From Thalassotalea sp. LPB0316 (GTDB taxonomy: Bacteria > Pseudomonadota > Gammaproteobacteria > Enterobacterales > Alteromonadaceae): a stretch of 64,000 bases of DNA. This document shows, one piece after another, positions 46,687 to 56,951 of the stretch. Both the position numbers and the translations under genes were made by a program. The notes under the pieces were generated by a model. The model searched no databases and had not been told where the DNA came from. It saw only the letters and a list, made by a program, of their open reading frames with translations. The DNA lies in NCBI RefSeq assembly GCF_014898095.1, contig NZ_CP062946.1, positions 1,860,001 to 1,924,000 of the forward strand, written 5' to 3'. Within the stretch, counting starts at the first letter, position 1; each line of letters begins with the position of its first letter.

Positions 46687-48138
46687 ATGACAGATAAAAA
46701 AGCTGAATTAATAGAACAAAAGTTTAACCGCATAAAGGCGGGGTTAACGGCTAGCCAAATCAAAGATCCGTATTACTTTATTGAATTGTCGAAAACCTAT
46801 GAAGGCGATGACCTTGATTTAGCCTATAGGTTGGCTCTTCATGCATATCGCTTAGATAACAAATCTGTATCAATCAAAGCAAGAATGACTCAATTAAGAA
46901 GACTAATTAATGATGGAGATAACCAGCTATCGCTTTCAAAAATTGACTCTATTATTGAACAAGAAGAGCAACAAAATTCGACTGAAGAGCTTATCGTTAA
47001 AACTAACGTTACAGAAGCTGATAAAAGCGATAACAGTATACTGGATACGCTAAAGGCATATAGTAAACAACCCATATTCCTCTTTGTTTTTTTTCCATGG
47101 CTCTTATATGCTTTTTACTTAAGTGTATGGGCTAGCCCTAGGTATGAGAGTCATGCAAAAGTAATAATCGAGCAACCTAATGGTATGGCGACAATGGATC
47201 CAGCTATGGCTATGCTAACAGGGTTAGGAGTTCCAGGGGGAAGTACAGATAATCATTTGGTGAGAGCATATATATTATCTGCTGATATGCTCAATTATTT
47301 AGATGAAAACCTAAGGTTAAGGGAACATTATACGTCTACCAATGTTGATATATTTAGTCGCTTGGCAAGTGACAATACAGCAGAAGAATTTTTAGAGTAC
47401 TATCAAAACCATGTAAGCGTTGAGGTTGATGATCTCTCCACTATTATTAGTATCAATATTCAGGCTTTCGAACCACAGTACGCACAACAATTGAGTACGT
47501 TACTCATTAAACGTTCAGAGTGGTTTATTAACAGTATTGGGCATAAATTAGCCAAAGAACAAATGGCTTTTATTAACGGTGAGCACGATATAGTTGTCAC
47601 TAAATTACAAGATGCAAAGAAAAACTTGCTTGATTTTCAGCGCGAAAATAAGTTACTTGACCCTGCCGCTGAAGGGGCTGCCTTACAACAAATAGCCTAT
47701 TCATTAGAAAGTAATATTTCGGTAAAAAAAGCTGAGCTAAAATCGTTGCAACTTACAATGGCAGAAAACTCACCAGAGATTATCGCCACAAAAGATATGA
47801 TTGCAGCACTAGAGAAGCAACTGGTCGAAGAAAACAAAAGAATATCAGGTGATTATAGTGCAGATAATGTCGCCACTAAATTAGCTGCGTTTTCTGATTA
47901 TAAGATAGAGCTAGAGCTTGCTTTACAAGCTTATAGTTCTTCTTTAATATCCCTCGAAAAATCACGGATAGAGGCCTATAGAAAGCTACAGTATTTAGTA
48001 ACTGTCGAGTCGTCGACACTGCCCGATGATAATCAGTATCCCAAGGTTGTGTACAACCTAACATTATTTGCGATTATCTTATTACTACTTTTCGGTATTG
48101 TTAAAATATTAATCGCTACCATTAAAGAATTAAATTAA
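46687..48138 (+). CDS. kpsE: Capsule export inner-membrane/periplasmic protein (KpsE-like, PCP-3)
   Basis: A 483-residue protein. A cytosolic N-terminal part rich in helices (about 1-120) is longer than in classic KpsE. Then a membrane helix (about 130-150, IFLFVFFPWLLYAFYLSVWA), a periplasmic coiled-coil domain (about 155-455) and a final membrane helix (about 458-477) match the polysaccharide co-polymerase plan. It links the ABC transporter to the outer export protein. It lies 2 bp after kpsT. Confidence 0.87.
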   Translation: MTDKKAELIEQKFNRIKAGLTASQIKDPYYFIELSKTYEGDDLDLAYRLALHAYRLDNKSVSIKARMTQLRRLINDGDNQLSLSKIDSIIEQEEQQNSTEELIVKTNVTEADKSDNSILDTLKAYSKQPIFLFVFFPWLLYAFYLSVWASPRYESHAKVIIEQPNGMATMDPAMAMLTGLGVPGGSTDNHLVRAYILSADMLNYLDENLRLREHYTSTNVDIFSRLASDNTAEEFLEYYQNHVSVEVDDLSTIISINIQAFEPQYAQQLSTLLIKRSEWFINSIGHKLAKEQMAFINGEHDIVVTKLQDAKKNLLDFQRENKLLDPAAEGAALQQIAYSLESNISVKKAELKSLQLTMAENSPEIIATKDMIAALEKQLVEENKRISGDYSADNVATKLAAFSDYKIELELALQAYSSSLISLEKSRIEAYRKLQYLVTVESSTLPDDNQYPKVVYNLTLFAIILLLLFGIVKILIATIKELN

Positions 48139-48155
48139 TTTTAGGACTTATTTAA

Positions 48156-49280
48156 ATGAAAGTACTTAGTGTATTTGGTACTAGACCAGAAGCCATTAAA
48201 ATGGCGCCATTAGCTATTGCTCTTAACAATGACGAGCGCTTTGAACATAAAGTTTGTGTAACAGGCCAGCATAGAGAGATGCTTGATCAAGTTCTAGAGT
48301 TATTTAAATTAACACCTGATTTTGATTTGAATATTATGAAAGCAGGGCAAGATCTATACGATGTTACTAGCCGTATTTTACTAGGGTTACGCGATGTATT
48401 TAATGAGTTCACCCCAGATATGGTGCTCGTGCATGGCGATACAGCAACAACGATCTCTACAAGTTTGGCCGCATATTACAAGCAAGTACCTGTTGGCCAT
48501 GTTGAAGCTGGATTGCGTACTGGTAATTTACTCTCTCCTTGGCCAGAAGAAGGCAACCGCAAACTAACAGGAGCGATTGCAAACTTGCACTTTGCACCCA
48601 CACAAACATCAGCCAACAACTTGTTACAAGAAAATGTAGCACAAAGCTCTATTGTTATTACAGGTAATACAGTCATCGATGCATTGCTTAACGTTGTTGA
48701 CTCAATAAGTAATAACGATGAACTTAGTGCTGAAATTTCTAAAAAATTCGAATTCCTTTCACCACACCGAAAAATTGTGCTGGTAACAGGCCATAGACGA
48801 GAAAGTTTTGGTGGTGGTTTTGAACGCATTTGTGAAGCTTTAGCAAAAGTTGCGAGAGAATTCCCTGATATTGATGTGGTTTACCCTGTTCACCTTAACC
48901 CTAATGTAAGGGAGCCAGTTGAAAGGTTATTGTCAGAAACCTTAAACGTACATTTAATTGAACCACTTGAGTACTTACCATTTGTTTATTTAATGAATCG
49001 CTCAAATATTATCTTAACTGATTCTGGTGGCATTCAAGAAGAAGCACCATCATTAGGTAAGCCAGTACTTGTTATGAGGAATACAACCGAGCGACCTGAA
49101 GCATTAGAAGCCGGTACGGTTAAGCTCGTTGGCACAGATGTTGAAGTTATTTTTAATGAAATATCAACATTATTAACGAACCAAGAGGCATATGATGCAA
49201 TGAGTTTTGCACATAACCCTTATGGTGACGGTAATGCTTGTCAGCGTATTATCGACGCACTTATCCGGTTTAATAAGTAA
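48156..49280 (+). CDS. wecB: UDP-N-acetylglucosamine 2-epimerase (non-hydrolysing)
   Basis: A 374-residue enzyme converting UDP-GlcNAc to UDP-ManNAc. Family features are [72 protein letters not shown] and [20 protein letters not shown]. It is followed 26 bp later by wecC, completing the pathway to UDP-ManNAcA. Confidence 0.96.
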   Translation: MKVLSVFGTRPEAIKMAPLAIALNNDERFEHKVCVTGQHREMLDQVLELFKLTPDFDLNIMKAGQDLYDVTSRILLGLRDVFNEFTPDMVLVHGDTATTISTSLAAYYKQVPVGHVEAGLRTGNLLSPWPEEGNRKLTGAIANLHFAPTQTSANNLLQENVAQSSIVITGNTVIDALLNVVDSISNNDELSAEISKKFEFLSPHRKIVLVTGHRRESFGGGFERICEALAKVAREFPDIDVVYPVHLNPNVREPVERLLSETLNVHLIEPLEYLPFVYLMNRSNIILTDSGGIQEEAPSLGKPVLVMRNTTERPEALEAGTVKLVGTDVEVIFNEISTLLTNQEAYDAMSFAHNPYGDGNACQRIIDALIRFNK

Positions 49281-49306
49281 GTTTTAAAAGTTTAGTAGGA
49301 AAGAAA

Positions 49307-50575
49307 ATGAGTTTTAACACTATATCTGTAGTTGGTTTAGGTTATATAGGCTTACCAACGGCCGCTGTATTTGCATCGCGCAAAGTTAACGTAATAGGCG
49401 TGGATGTAAATGAACATGCAGTAAAAACGATTAATAATGGTGATATTCATATCGTTGAGCCTGAATTGGATATTGTTGTACATGCTGCTGTTACCGAAGG
49501 GTATTTAAAAGCAACGACCACACCAGAACCTGCAGACGCATTTTTAATTGCCGTTCCTACCCCCTTTAAAGGCGATAATCATGAGCCTGACTTGTCTTAT
49601 ATTCAAGCCGCTTCAAATGCAATAGCACCCGTATTAAAAAAAGGCGATTTAGTTATTCTTGAATCTACATCACCTGTTGGTGCAACAGAGCAAATGGCTG
49701 AATGGTTAGCGCAAGCTCGGACAGATTTAACATTCCCACAAAATGCTGGTGAAGAATCAGATATTCGTATAGCACACTGTCCGGAGCGAGTGTTGCCGGG
49801 CCATGTTATTCGTGAGTTGGTTGAAAATGACCGCATCATTGGTGGCATGACGGTTAAATGTTCTCAAGCTGCTGTTGAGCTTTATAAAATCTTTGTTGAA
49901 GGTGAGTGTGTTATTACGAATGCTCGCACGGCTGAAATGGCTAAACTTACAGAAAATAGCTCTCGTGATGTCAGTATTGCTTTTGCTAATGAGCTATCTG
50001 TTATTTGTGATAAATTAGACATTAATGTTTGGGAGCTGATTCGACTAGCTAACCGCCATCCTAGAGTTAATATTCTTGAACCTGGTTGTGGTGTTGGTGG
50101 TCACTGTATCGCGGTTGATCCTTGGTTTATCGTGAGTAAAACACCCGAAGAAGCACGCATTATTCGCACTGCGCGAGAAGTGAATGATAACAAGCCGAAA
50201 TGGGTGGTTGAACAAGTTAAGCTAAAACTTGCTGAATACTTGTTAGCACATCCTGAAAAGTCAGCTTCGGATGTCACCATTGCTTGTTTTGGTATCGCCT
50301 TTAAGCCTGATATCGACGATTTACGAGAAAGCCCAGCATTGCAAATTGCGAAAGATATTGAAACGCTGCATGCAGGCAATTTGCTCATCGTTGAGCCAAA
50401 TATTGAAGCATTGCCAACTAACGTTCTTAAAAAAAGTGATTTAGTCTCTTTTGATAGTGCAATTATGCAGGCAGATATTTTAGTGCAGTTAGTAAACCAT
50501 AAAGAATTTGCCAGTAACGTAGTTACAGACAACCCGAGTAAGTTGGTTATTGATACCAAAGGTACTTGGGGCTAA
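49307..50575 (+). CDS. wecC: UDP-N-acetyl-D-mannosamine dehydrogenase
   Basis: A 422-residue UDP-sugar dehydrogenase. The NAD site is VVGLGYIGLPTAAVFASRKV, the central TAEMAKLTENSSRDVSIAFA, the catalytic Cys in GCGVGGHCIAVDPWFIVSKT and the C-terminal IACFGIAFKPDIDDLRESPA. It oxidises UDP-ManNAc to UDP-ManNAcA with two NAD+. It is distinct from the TviB-like paralogue upstream. After it comes a 154-bp gap without a clear terminator. Confidence 0.96.
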   Translation: MSFNTISVVGLGYIGLPTAAVFASRKVNVIGVDVNEHAVKTINNGDIHIVEPELDIVVHAAVTEGYLKATTTPEPADAFLIAVPTPFKGDNHEPDLSYIQAASNAIAPVLKKGDLVILESTSPVGATEQMAEWLAQARTDLTFPQNAGEESDIRIAHCPERVLPGHVIRELVENDRIIGGMTVKCSQAAVELYKIFVEGECVITNARTAEMAKLTENSSRDVSIAFANELSVICDKLDINVWELIRLANRHPRVNILEPGCGVGGHCIAVDPWFIVSKTPEEARIIRTAREVNDNKPKWVVEQVKLKLAEYLLAHPEKSASDVTIACFGIAFKPDIDDLRESPALQIAKDIETLHAGNLLIVEPNIEALPTNVLKKSDLVSFDSAIMQADILVQLVNHKEFASNVVTDNPSKLVIDTKGTWG

Positions 50576-50729
50576 GTCCCCCTCAATACTTTAAAAACTT
50601 CTGTATTAAATTTGTTATTGATGCAGGAGTTTTTGTTCTGCTTTGAGGAGGAAAAGTAGTAACACTCTCCTTAAATTAATTTAGATTACAAAACAAAAAA
50701 AGCACAAAGATAGAAGAATTGCAAACCTT

Positions 50730-53700
50730 ATGAAATCTTTACTCAACAAGCCTAATTTGGCTTCAGTTCGAATGGCAGTAATAATGGACGACTTTACTTA
50801 CCATTCATATTCTCCTGAATGTCGTTTAATGCAGTTATCCCCAGAAAACTGGCAGAAAGAGCTTGAGGATTTTGAGCCCGATTTATTATTTATAGAATCA
50901 GCTTGGCGCGGTAAAGATGAAAAGTGGAAAAATAAAATTGGCCATATTTCTAGAGAGTTAGTCGGGATTGTTAATTGGTGCAAAAATAATAGTATCCCCA
51001 CGTGCTTTTGGAATAAAGAAGATCCTGTTCATTTCTCTACTTTTTTGAATGTAGCGACACTGTTTGACTTTATTTTTACAACAGATATCGATTGTGTTTC
51101 TCAATATAAAAAGCAATTAAAGCATGATAACGTGTTTCTTCTCCCGTTTGCATGTCAACCACTCGTAAATAATCCTATTGAACTTCCTGATGAACGAAAA
51201 GATGCTGTGTGTTTCGCAGGGGCATATTACGAGCAATACCCAGAGAGAAATGCTAACTTCAATAGCATGATTGACAATTTACAGTCGTTCAAATCTATCG
51301 ATATTTTTGATCGTAATTTTGGCAAAGATATGCCCGGTTACATGTTTCCAGATGAATATTCTCACCTTATTAGAGGTACATTGCCGTTCGATCAAATCGA
51401 TAAAGCTTATAAGGGATATTATTATTCTATCAACCTTAATTCAGTTAAAAACTCTCAATCTATGTTTGCTCGAAGAGCATATGAATTAATGGCGTCAAAC
51501 ACCTTAGTATTGAGCAACTTCTCTAAAGGATTAAGGCTGATGTTCGGTGATATAGTGGTTTGCTCCGATAGTGGTGAAGGTATTGCTGATAAGGTCAAGT
51601 CTTTTGATCGTGATTCTGATTATAGGGATAAAGTAAGATTGCTTGGATTGCGCAAAGCCATAGAGCAACATACATATAAAGAAAGATTACGGTTTATCGT
51701 TGAAAAACTAACTAATAAAGCCTGTGAAATAGAAAAGCCTGAGGTTGTTGTTATCTCAGTTACAAGTAATGAGCTAGAGACAAGAACTATAATGGATATG
51801 TTTGCGGCTCAAGTTTATCGAGACAAAAAGCTCATTATATTTGCAAACTATCGCTCTACAATTCCCAATACCGATAGAGTTTCAATAATATCTAAAGGTC
51901 GTTTTTCACTTAAAAATCATGATACTAAGCTAATAGCAAACTACGTTAATCAAGAGCAATGGCTTGCAATTTTTGATGTGAATGATTTTTATGGGGGTAA
52001 TTATCTAAGAGATCTGATGAATGCGACACATTATTCGAGCGCTAATGTCATTGGAAAGGGGACAATGTATCAATATGATAATGGTACGCTAGCGTTGTCA
52101 AACACTGGGCTTGAATATCGATATATCAATTCAATTTCATTACGTCAGGCTATCGTTAAATGCAGTTATTTAAGTGCTAACAATTTAAAGGAGCTACTTT
52201 TACTTCCTCAGTATTTATCTGAAAATAAACAAGATATACTTTCGATTGATCGGTTCAATTATTGCCAAAACGGTCGCTTAGCAGCCCCTGAAAAATTAGC
52301 AAAAATACAAGACCCTCAACAATATAATATTGGTCTTTCTTTAGATGAAATCTTAAGTATTGACTGCCCAGGTGGAGATGCAAATAAACACTCAATAAGC
52401 GCAAAAAATCTATGTAGTTCGTTTGCACACCATCGTACAGGTGCGCTTAGGACGCAGAAAACAAATAAAGCATTAATTCTAAACTCAACACTTGACAAAA
52501 ACAGTTACAAATATATTCACGCCGACAAGCCGTATTTGATCTCTGAATTTGCTCTTCAGCAAAATACTCTAAATAAGGTGTTGTTAAATGGAGCAAGTCA
52601 AGGAGACTGTAGAGTTGTAATTTCGCTTTTAAACAAAGAAGAACAAGAAATTTCTAAAAGTATTATAGTGTTAAATGAGGAATCTACTATAGATATCCCT
52701 TTTGGGACTGAATATATTGATTTAAGTATACGAGTAAGGCACCCAGGTAAGACTACAATTTTTTCTATTGACTTTGAGCCTCTTTTTAATCGCACATTAG
52801 AGTCAGAGGATAGTAAAAATGAAATCAGTTTGGCAACTTTGTTTAAAAGTAAAAAAGAAGGTGAGCTTTCTCTTTCGTCATGTGATGGAGTAGTTTATTT
52901 AAAATCGACACTACCAAGTGATAAACATCAATACATATATTCAAATGAACTAATTAAACGCTCTGAATTTTTTGCTAAAAATAAACAAACCCATTGCGTA
53001 TTTGTTAAAGCTTCAGAAGCAAGTGATAACGCAAACTTAGTGCTGATTTATTTAGACGATGATAATAATCGTTTAGACCATGACATTTTAACTTGTAACC
53101 AAAATAATTCGATTAGTATACCTGAATATACAGAGAATATTCGACTAGGTTATAGAATGAGAGGCCCTGGTGGCGCTAGTTTTGAATATATCAGAACGAA
53201 AGTTAAACAAACTTATAATAAGTCATCCGAAGCGATTATCGATATTTCGGCATTAAAGAACATGTTTGCTAAATGCAAAACGACCAATGTAGAGCTATAT
53301 TTTGAGGATGATAAACTGCGATTAGTGTCTTCATTGTCAGATCAAAAACATGAATATGTAAACTCTCCTATAAAACAAGACATTTCGTTATTAAAAGATA
53401 ATTGTTTGCAAGATTCAAACGAACTTGATATTTACCTTCAAACAACTTCTGGACTCTACCTTAATCTAGTTGTTTATTATTACGCTAGTGACAATGCCAG
53501 AATTGCACATGATATGGTACCGACAAACAAAAACTTCAAATTAACAATTCCCGATAGCGCATCGAGTTTCTCCTTAGGTTTTAGAGCTTTAAATAGCGGA
53601 AATTGTACAATTGAAGAGATCGCTTTTGCTAAACGAATCCTGCTTCCTTCCAAAATTATTGGCAGATCAGATACGTTAGTACTGACAAATCATTACCCTT

Positions 53701-54788
53701 CATACGACAATCTTTACCGAAACGGATTTGTACACAGTCGAGTGAACTCGTATAGAGAAAAAAATGTTAATGTTGATGTCTTTAGGTTTTGGCCTGATAC
53801 TAATATATCACATCATGAATATGACAATGTTGACGTAGTGACTGGTGGTGGGGATGTTTTAGAACACTTATTGAAGTATCACAAATACAGCAATGTTTTA
53901 GTCCATTTTTTAGATGCAAAAATGTGGGAAGTACTTAAAAATTTTCCTGATATTAACGTTACGGTATGGGTTCATGGTGCTGAAATTCAGCCTTGGTGGA
54001 GGAGGCTTTATAATTATAGTGATGAAGCTTCTTTAGAAATTGGTAAACGTGAAAGCGCCGAACGTATGGCTTTTTGGCAACCATTGTTCAAGGACCTACC
54101 TAAAAACTTGAAGTTTGTTTTTGTATCTCAATATTTTGCTAATGAAGTTATGGAAGATGTAGGTATATCGTTGCCTTCGAAATCCTATGTAATAATTCAC
54201 AACCCTGTAGACACTCAGCTTTTCTCGTATCAAGAAAAAGGTGAAGATCAGAGGCTGAAAGTATTATCCATTAGACCATATGCATCAGCGAAATATGCGA
54301 ATGATCTGAGTGTGAAAGCTGTTGAATTGTTGTCTAGAAAGTCATATTTTTCTGAGTTTGAATTTCATTTTGTTGGTGACGGTATACTATTTGATGAGCT
54401 GCTGGCTCCACTTAAGAAGTTTAACAACGTAAAGATTTCAAAGGGGTTCTTGAAGCAAAAAGAAATAGCCCAGATGCACAAACAATATGGTGTATTCTTG
54501 TGTCCAACTAGAATGGATGCACAAGGCGTTTCAAAGGACGAAGCGATGTCATCTGGCTTGGTAGTTATTTCCAATGCTGTAACCGCTATACCTGAGTTTG
54601 TCGACGAAAAATCAGGGATGTTAGTTGAAGGAGAGGATTACCAAGGAATGGCTGATTGTTTAAGTAAACTTTACGAAGAAAAAGCTTTATTTAATACACT
54701 TTCAAAAAATGCGTCACAAAGAGTTAGGCGTCAAACAGATTTAAATATTATTGTTGAACAAGAGCTTGCTCTTTTTTCACATAAGTAA
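50730..54788 (+). CDS. Giant multi-domain glycosyltransferase (CgeB-like + GT2-like + GT4, three beta-sandwich repeats)
   Basis: A 1352-residue cytosolic protein. A CgeB/DUF3880-like glycosyltransferase domain (about 12-330, CFWNKEDPVHFSTF, CFAGAYYEQYPER and MFARRAYELMASNTLVLSNF) comes first. A degenerate GT2-like domain follows (about 338-520), then three beta-sandwich repeats of about 110-130 residues (about 590-690, 715-830, 850-970). A GT4 domain ends the protein (about 978-1350) with WVHGAEIQPWW and PTRMDAQGVSKDEAMSSGLV, the retaining E-x7-E-like motif. It probably polymerises the repeat unit. It is a paralogue of the 1189-residue protein downstream. Confidence 0.8.
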   Translation: MKSLLNKPNLASVRMAVIMDDFTYHSYSPECRLMQLSPENWQKELEDFEPDLLFIESAWRGKDEKWKNKIGHISRELVGIVNWCKNNSIPTCFWNKEDPVHFSTFLNVATLFDFIFTTDIDCVSQYKKQLKHDNVFLLPFACQPLVNNPIELPDERKDAVCFAGAYYEQYPERNANFNSMIDNLQSFKSIDIFDRNFGKDMPGYMFPDEYSHLIRGTLPFDQIDKAYKGYYYSINLNSVKNSQSMFARRAYELMASNTLVLSNFSKGLRLMFGDIVVCSDSGEGIADKVKSFDRDSDYRDKVRLLGLRKAIEQHTYKERLRFIVEKLTNKACEIEKPEVVVISVTSNELETRTIMDMFAAQVYRDKKLIIFANYRSTIPNTDRVSIISKGRFSLKNHDTKLIANYVNQEQWLAIFDVNDFYGGNYLRDLMNATHYSSANVIGKGTMYQYDNGTLALSNTGLEYRYINSISLRQAIVKCSYLSANNLKELLLLPQYLSENKQDILSIDRFNYCQNGRLAAPEKLAKIQDPQQYNIGLSLDEILSIDCPGGDANKHSISAKNLCSSFAHHRTGALRTQKTNKALILNSTLDKNSYKYIHADKPYLISEFALQQNTLNKVLLNGASQGDCRVVISLLNKEEQEISKSIIVLNEESTIDIPFGTEYIDLSIRVRHPGKTTIFSIDFEPLFNRTLESEDSKNEISLATLFKSKKEGELSLSSCDGVVYLKSTLPSDKHQYIYSNELIKRSEFFAKNKQTHCVFVKASEASDNANLVLIYLDDDNNRLDHDILTCNQNNSISIPEYTENIRLGYRMRGPGGASFEYIRTKVKQTYNKSSEAIIDISALKNMFAKCKTTNVELYFEDDKLRLVSSLSDQKHEYVNSPIKQDISLLKDNCLQDSNELDIYLQTTSGLYLNLVVYYYASDNARIAHDMVPTNKNFKLTIPDSASSFSLGFRALNSGNCTIEEIAFAKRILLPSKIIGRSDTLVLTNHYPSYDNLYRNGFVHSRVNSYREKNVNVDVFRFWPDTNISHHEYDNVDVVTGGGDVLEHLLKYHKYSNVLVHFLDAKMWEVLKNFPDINVTVWVHGAEIQPWWRRLYNYSDEASLEIGKRESAERMAFWQPLFKDLPKNLKFVFVSQYFANEVMEDVGISLPSKSYVIIHNPVDTQLFSYQEKGEDQRLKVLSIRPYASAKYANDLSVKAVELLSRKSYFSEFEFHFVGDGILFDELLAPLKKFNNVKISKGFLKQKEIAQMHKQYGVFLCPTRMDAQGVSKDEAMSSGLVVISNAVTAIPEFVDEKSGMLVEGEDYQGMADCLSKLYEEKALFNTLSKNASQRVRRQTDLNIIVEQELALFSHK

Positions 54789-54805
54789 CTGTATTTTGGT
54801 TCAAT

Positions 54806-56947
54806 ATGACATTATTCTTTTCTGACACCAACTCTTATCTAACGGATAACTACTGCTATCAGTTATGGGGTTATGCAAAGCAAAACAATACAGAAACGAA
54901 TACCTTTCAAGGGGGAAAATACTTTGATAGGTCAAATTTTATTGGTCATTACGTAACGACCTCACTAGAAGATTCTCTATGCTTTCAGTTTTCAGGGGAG
55001 CTGGGCTCTTATCAAATTAATTTTGATTTAAATAAAGCATATTTGGTTCAAGGACTTTTATTTAACTTGAGGTTAGATGATTGGGAGGAGATCAGTTATT
55101 TAGCTTTAGGTTTTACAGATGAACATGGGTTTGCTCATGTCAAGGTTGAAAATCCATCGCAAGGACTTCAAATCCCCGTTGATCTAAATTTTGAGTCTTT
55201 AGCTTGGAAATTATATCAAACGCACAATGTTGCAAATATTAATGACATTCGTATTTACTTAAGGGGTAAACCTGGACTAAAAGGTGCATCTATAAAACTA
55301 TATGAAATTGGGTATATAGAGTCGATTAAAGTTCTGGAAACAGCAGAAAACACTCATTTAAGTGATAGTACTTCTACCTCATTATTCGAGTATTTAAAGT
55401 ATATTTTTCCTAATTATCACAATCAAGCAAAGATTTTTCTGGCGAGTGGGAAATGCCCATTAATAAATAATGTAAATATAGAATGGGATGAACAGCATGT
55501 TAAGCCCATTTTTGAAGACGAAAACAACACCCTAAGGTATTCCTGGTTTGCCTTACATCCCGCTCTGATTTTATTGTTAGATTACCATTACCATGACAAC
55601 AACAATGCTCTGCAAGCTGCTTTTGATATTTTTCTTCACTGGTATAATGAAAGCTTTATCAAACCAGAGTTAGATATTAAGTATAATTGGTATGATCACG
55701 GTGTCTCGGAACGCCAAATTGCCACAATTTTATTGAAACAAGCACTGATTAGAGCGGATCAATTACCGACTAATCGGCTCAAAAAACTTGATTATGTTAT
55801 TCGTCAGCAGGGTGAGTTACTCGCGAGTGAAGTTTTTTACTGTAGAGATCAAGTCGATAGATATCATAATCATGGCTGTTTTCAAGACTTAGCGTTATTA
55901 ATAAGCTCTGCGCTAAATATTAAAGGCAAAAAAGAGCTTTTTTGGTCAAAGGTGGCATTAACTAGGCTAGAAGATCAAATAACAAATATTGTCTATCAAG
56001 TACCTAATTACGCTATTTCACTAGAAAACTCTCTCGGTTATCAATATGTTTTGTATCGCATTTTAGATATGTTTGCTGGTATTTTGTTTGACAATAAAAA
56101 ATTCTCTGAAATACCTCTTATTGCAAGAGGTATGAAAAACTTTTTAAGGTTGTACAAATATCCAAATGGTGAACTTCCAGCCTTTGGAGACACCTTCAAG
56201 TATCACATGGATGATATAGAACCATTACCGTTTAATTCTGGAGTATACAACTTTACAGAAGCTGGTTATGTTCTGTTAAAAGAACTTTTCTATCAAAAAG
56301 AATTCTATTTCGCATTTTTTGCAACTAGCTTAGGTAAAGTGCATAAGCACCAAGACAATCTTTCATTTACGCTGTTTTTTGATGGGGTAGAATGGTTTAA
56401 TGACCCTAGCTTTTATTCTCATGAGTATAGTGACGATGTACCAAAATACTTAAGAAGTGCAAATGCTCATAATAATGTAGTTGTGTTAGATCGTGACTAC
56501 GACTTAAGTGCTGGTACAGCGAGTATTTCCAATGTTCACTCTGGTGATGCAAAGTTTCATGTATCGGCTTCTCATTCTTGTTACAAACATATTGAAGTAA
56601 AACGCGATGTTGATGTGTGTTACAACAATGCATCGCTATTAATTTCAGATGTAGTGAAACGCCTAAAGCGCTCTATTAAAAATCAACCATATATAGTTTT
56701 TCAATTAGGTATAGGTGTAGAAGCTAGCCATCAGAATAGAGAAATCAAATTAACTCATCCTAGCACTAATTTCACATTAGTGATTGAGATGAATAGCGAA
56801 AATTTCCAAATTGTTAAGGGGCGTGAAAAAAGTTCGCCTTTTCATGGTATATCTGGAGAACGTTTTTTACAGACTAAGGATACCATTTGTATTGTCCATC
56901 CCATTCAATTTGAGAAAAAAATTGAAACAAAAATTTCGATAAGGTAA
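54806..56947 (+). CDS. Heparinase II/III-like protein, paralogue 1
   Basis: A 713-residue protein. An N-terminal beta-sandwich-like region (about 55-175) is followed by an alpha-toroid domain (about 185-460, with YNWYDHGVSERQ at 293-304 and DRYHNHGCFQDLALL at 351-365) and a C-terminal beta domain with KVHKHQDNLSFTLFFDG (H513, H515, D517) and DPSFYSHEY. These features match polysaccharide lyases of the heparinase II/III superfamily, which eliminate at uronic acids. No signal peptide is seen, so it is predicted cytosolic. It is 17 bp after the large glycosyltransferase. Confidence 0.8.
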   Translation: MTLFFSDTNSYLTDNYCYQLWGYAKQNNTETNTFQGGKYFDRSNFIGHYVTTSLEDSLCFQFSGELGSYQINFDLNKAYLVQGLLFNLRLDDWEEISYLALGFTDEHGFAHVKVENPSQGLQIPVDLNFESLAWKLYQTHNVANINDIRIYLRGKPGLKGASIKLYEIGYIESIKVLETAENTHLSDSTSTSLFEYLKYIFPNYHNQAKIFLASGKCPLINNVNIEWDEQHVKPIFEDENNTLRYSWFALHPALILLLDYHYHDNNNALQAAFDIFLHWYNESFIKPELDIKYNWYDHGVSERQIATILLKQALIRADQLPTNRLKKLDYVIRQQGELLASEVFYCRDQVDRYHNHGCFQDLALLISSALNIKGKKELFWSKVALTRLEDQITNIVYQVPNYAISLENSLGYQYVLYRILDMFAGILFDNKKFSEIPLIARGMKNFLRLYKYPNGELPAFGDTFKYHMDDIEPLPFNSGVYNFTEAGYVLLKELFYQKEFYFAFFATSLGKVHKHQDNLSFTLFFDGVEWFNDPSFYSHEYSDDVPKYLRSANAHNNVVVLDRDYDLSAGTASISNVHSGDAKFHVSASHSCYKHIEVKRDVDVCYNNASLLISDVVKRLKRSIKNQPYIVFQLGIGVEASHQNREIKLTHPSTNFTLVIEMNSENFQIVKGREKSSPFHGISGERFLQTKDTICIVHPIQFEKKIETKISIR

Positions 56948-56951
56948 CGCT

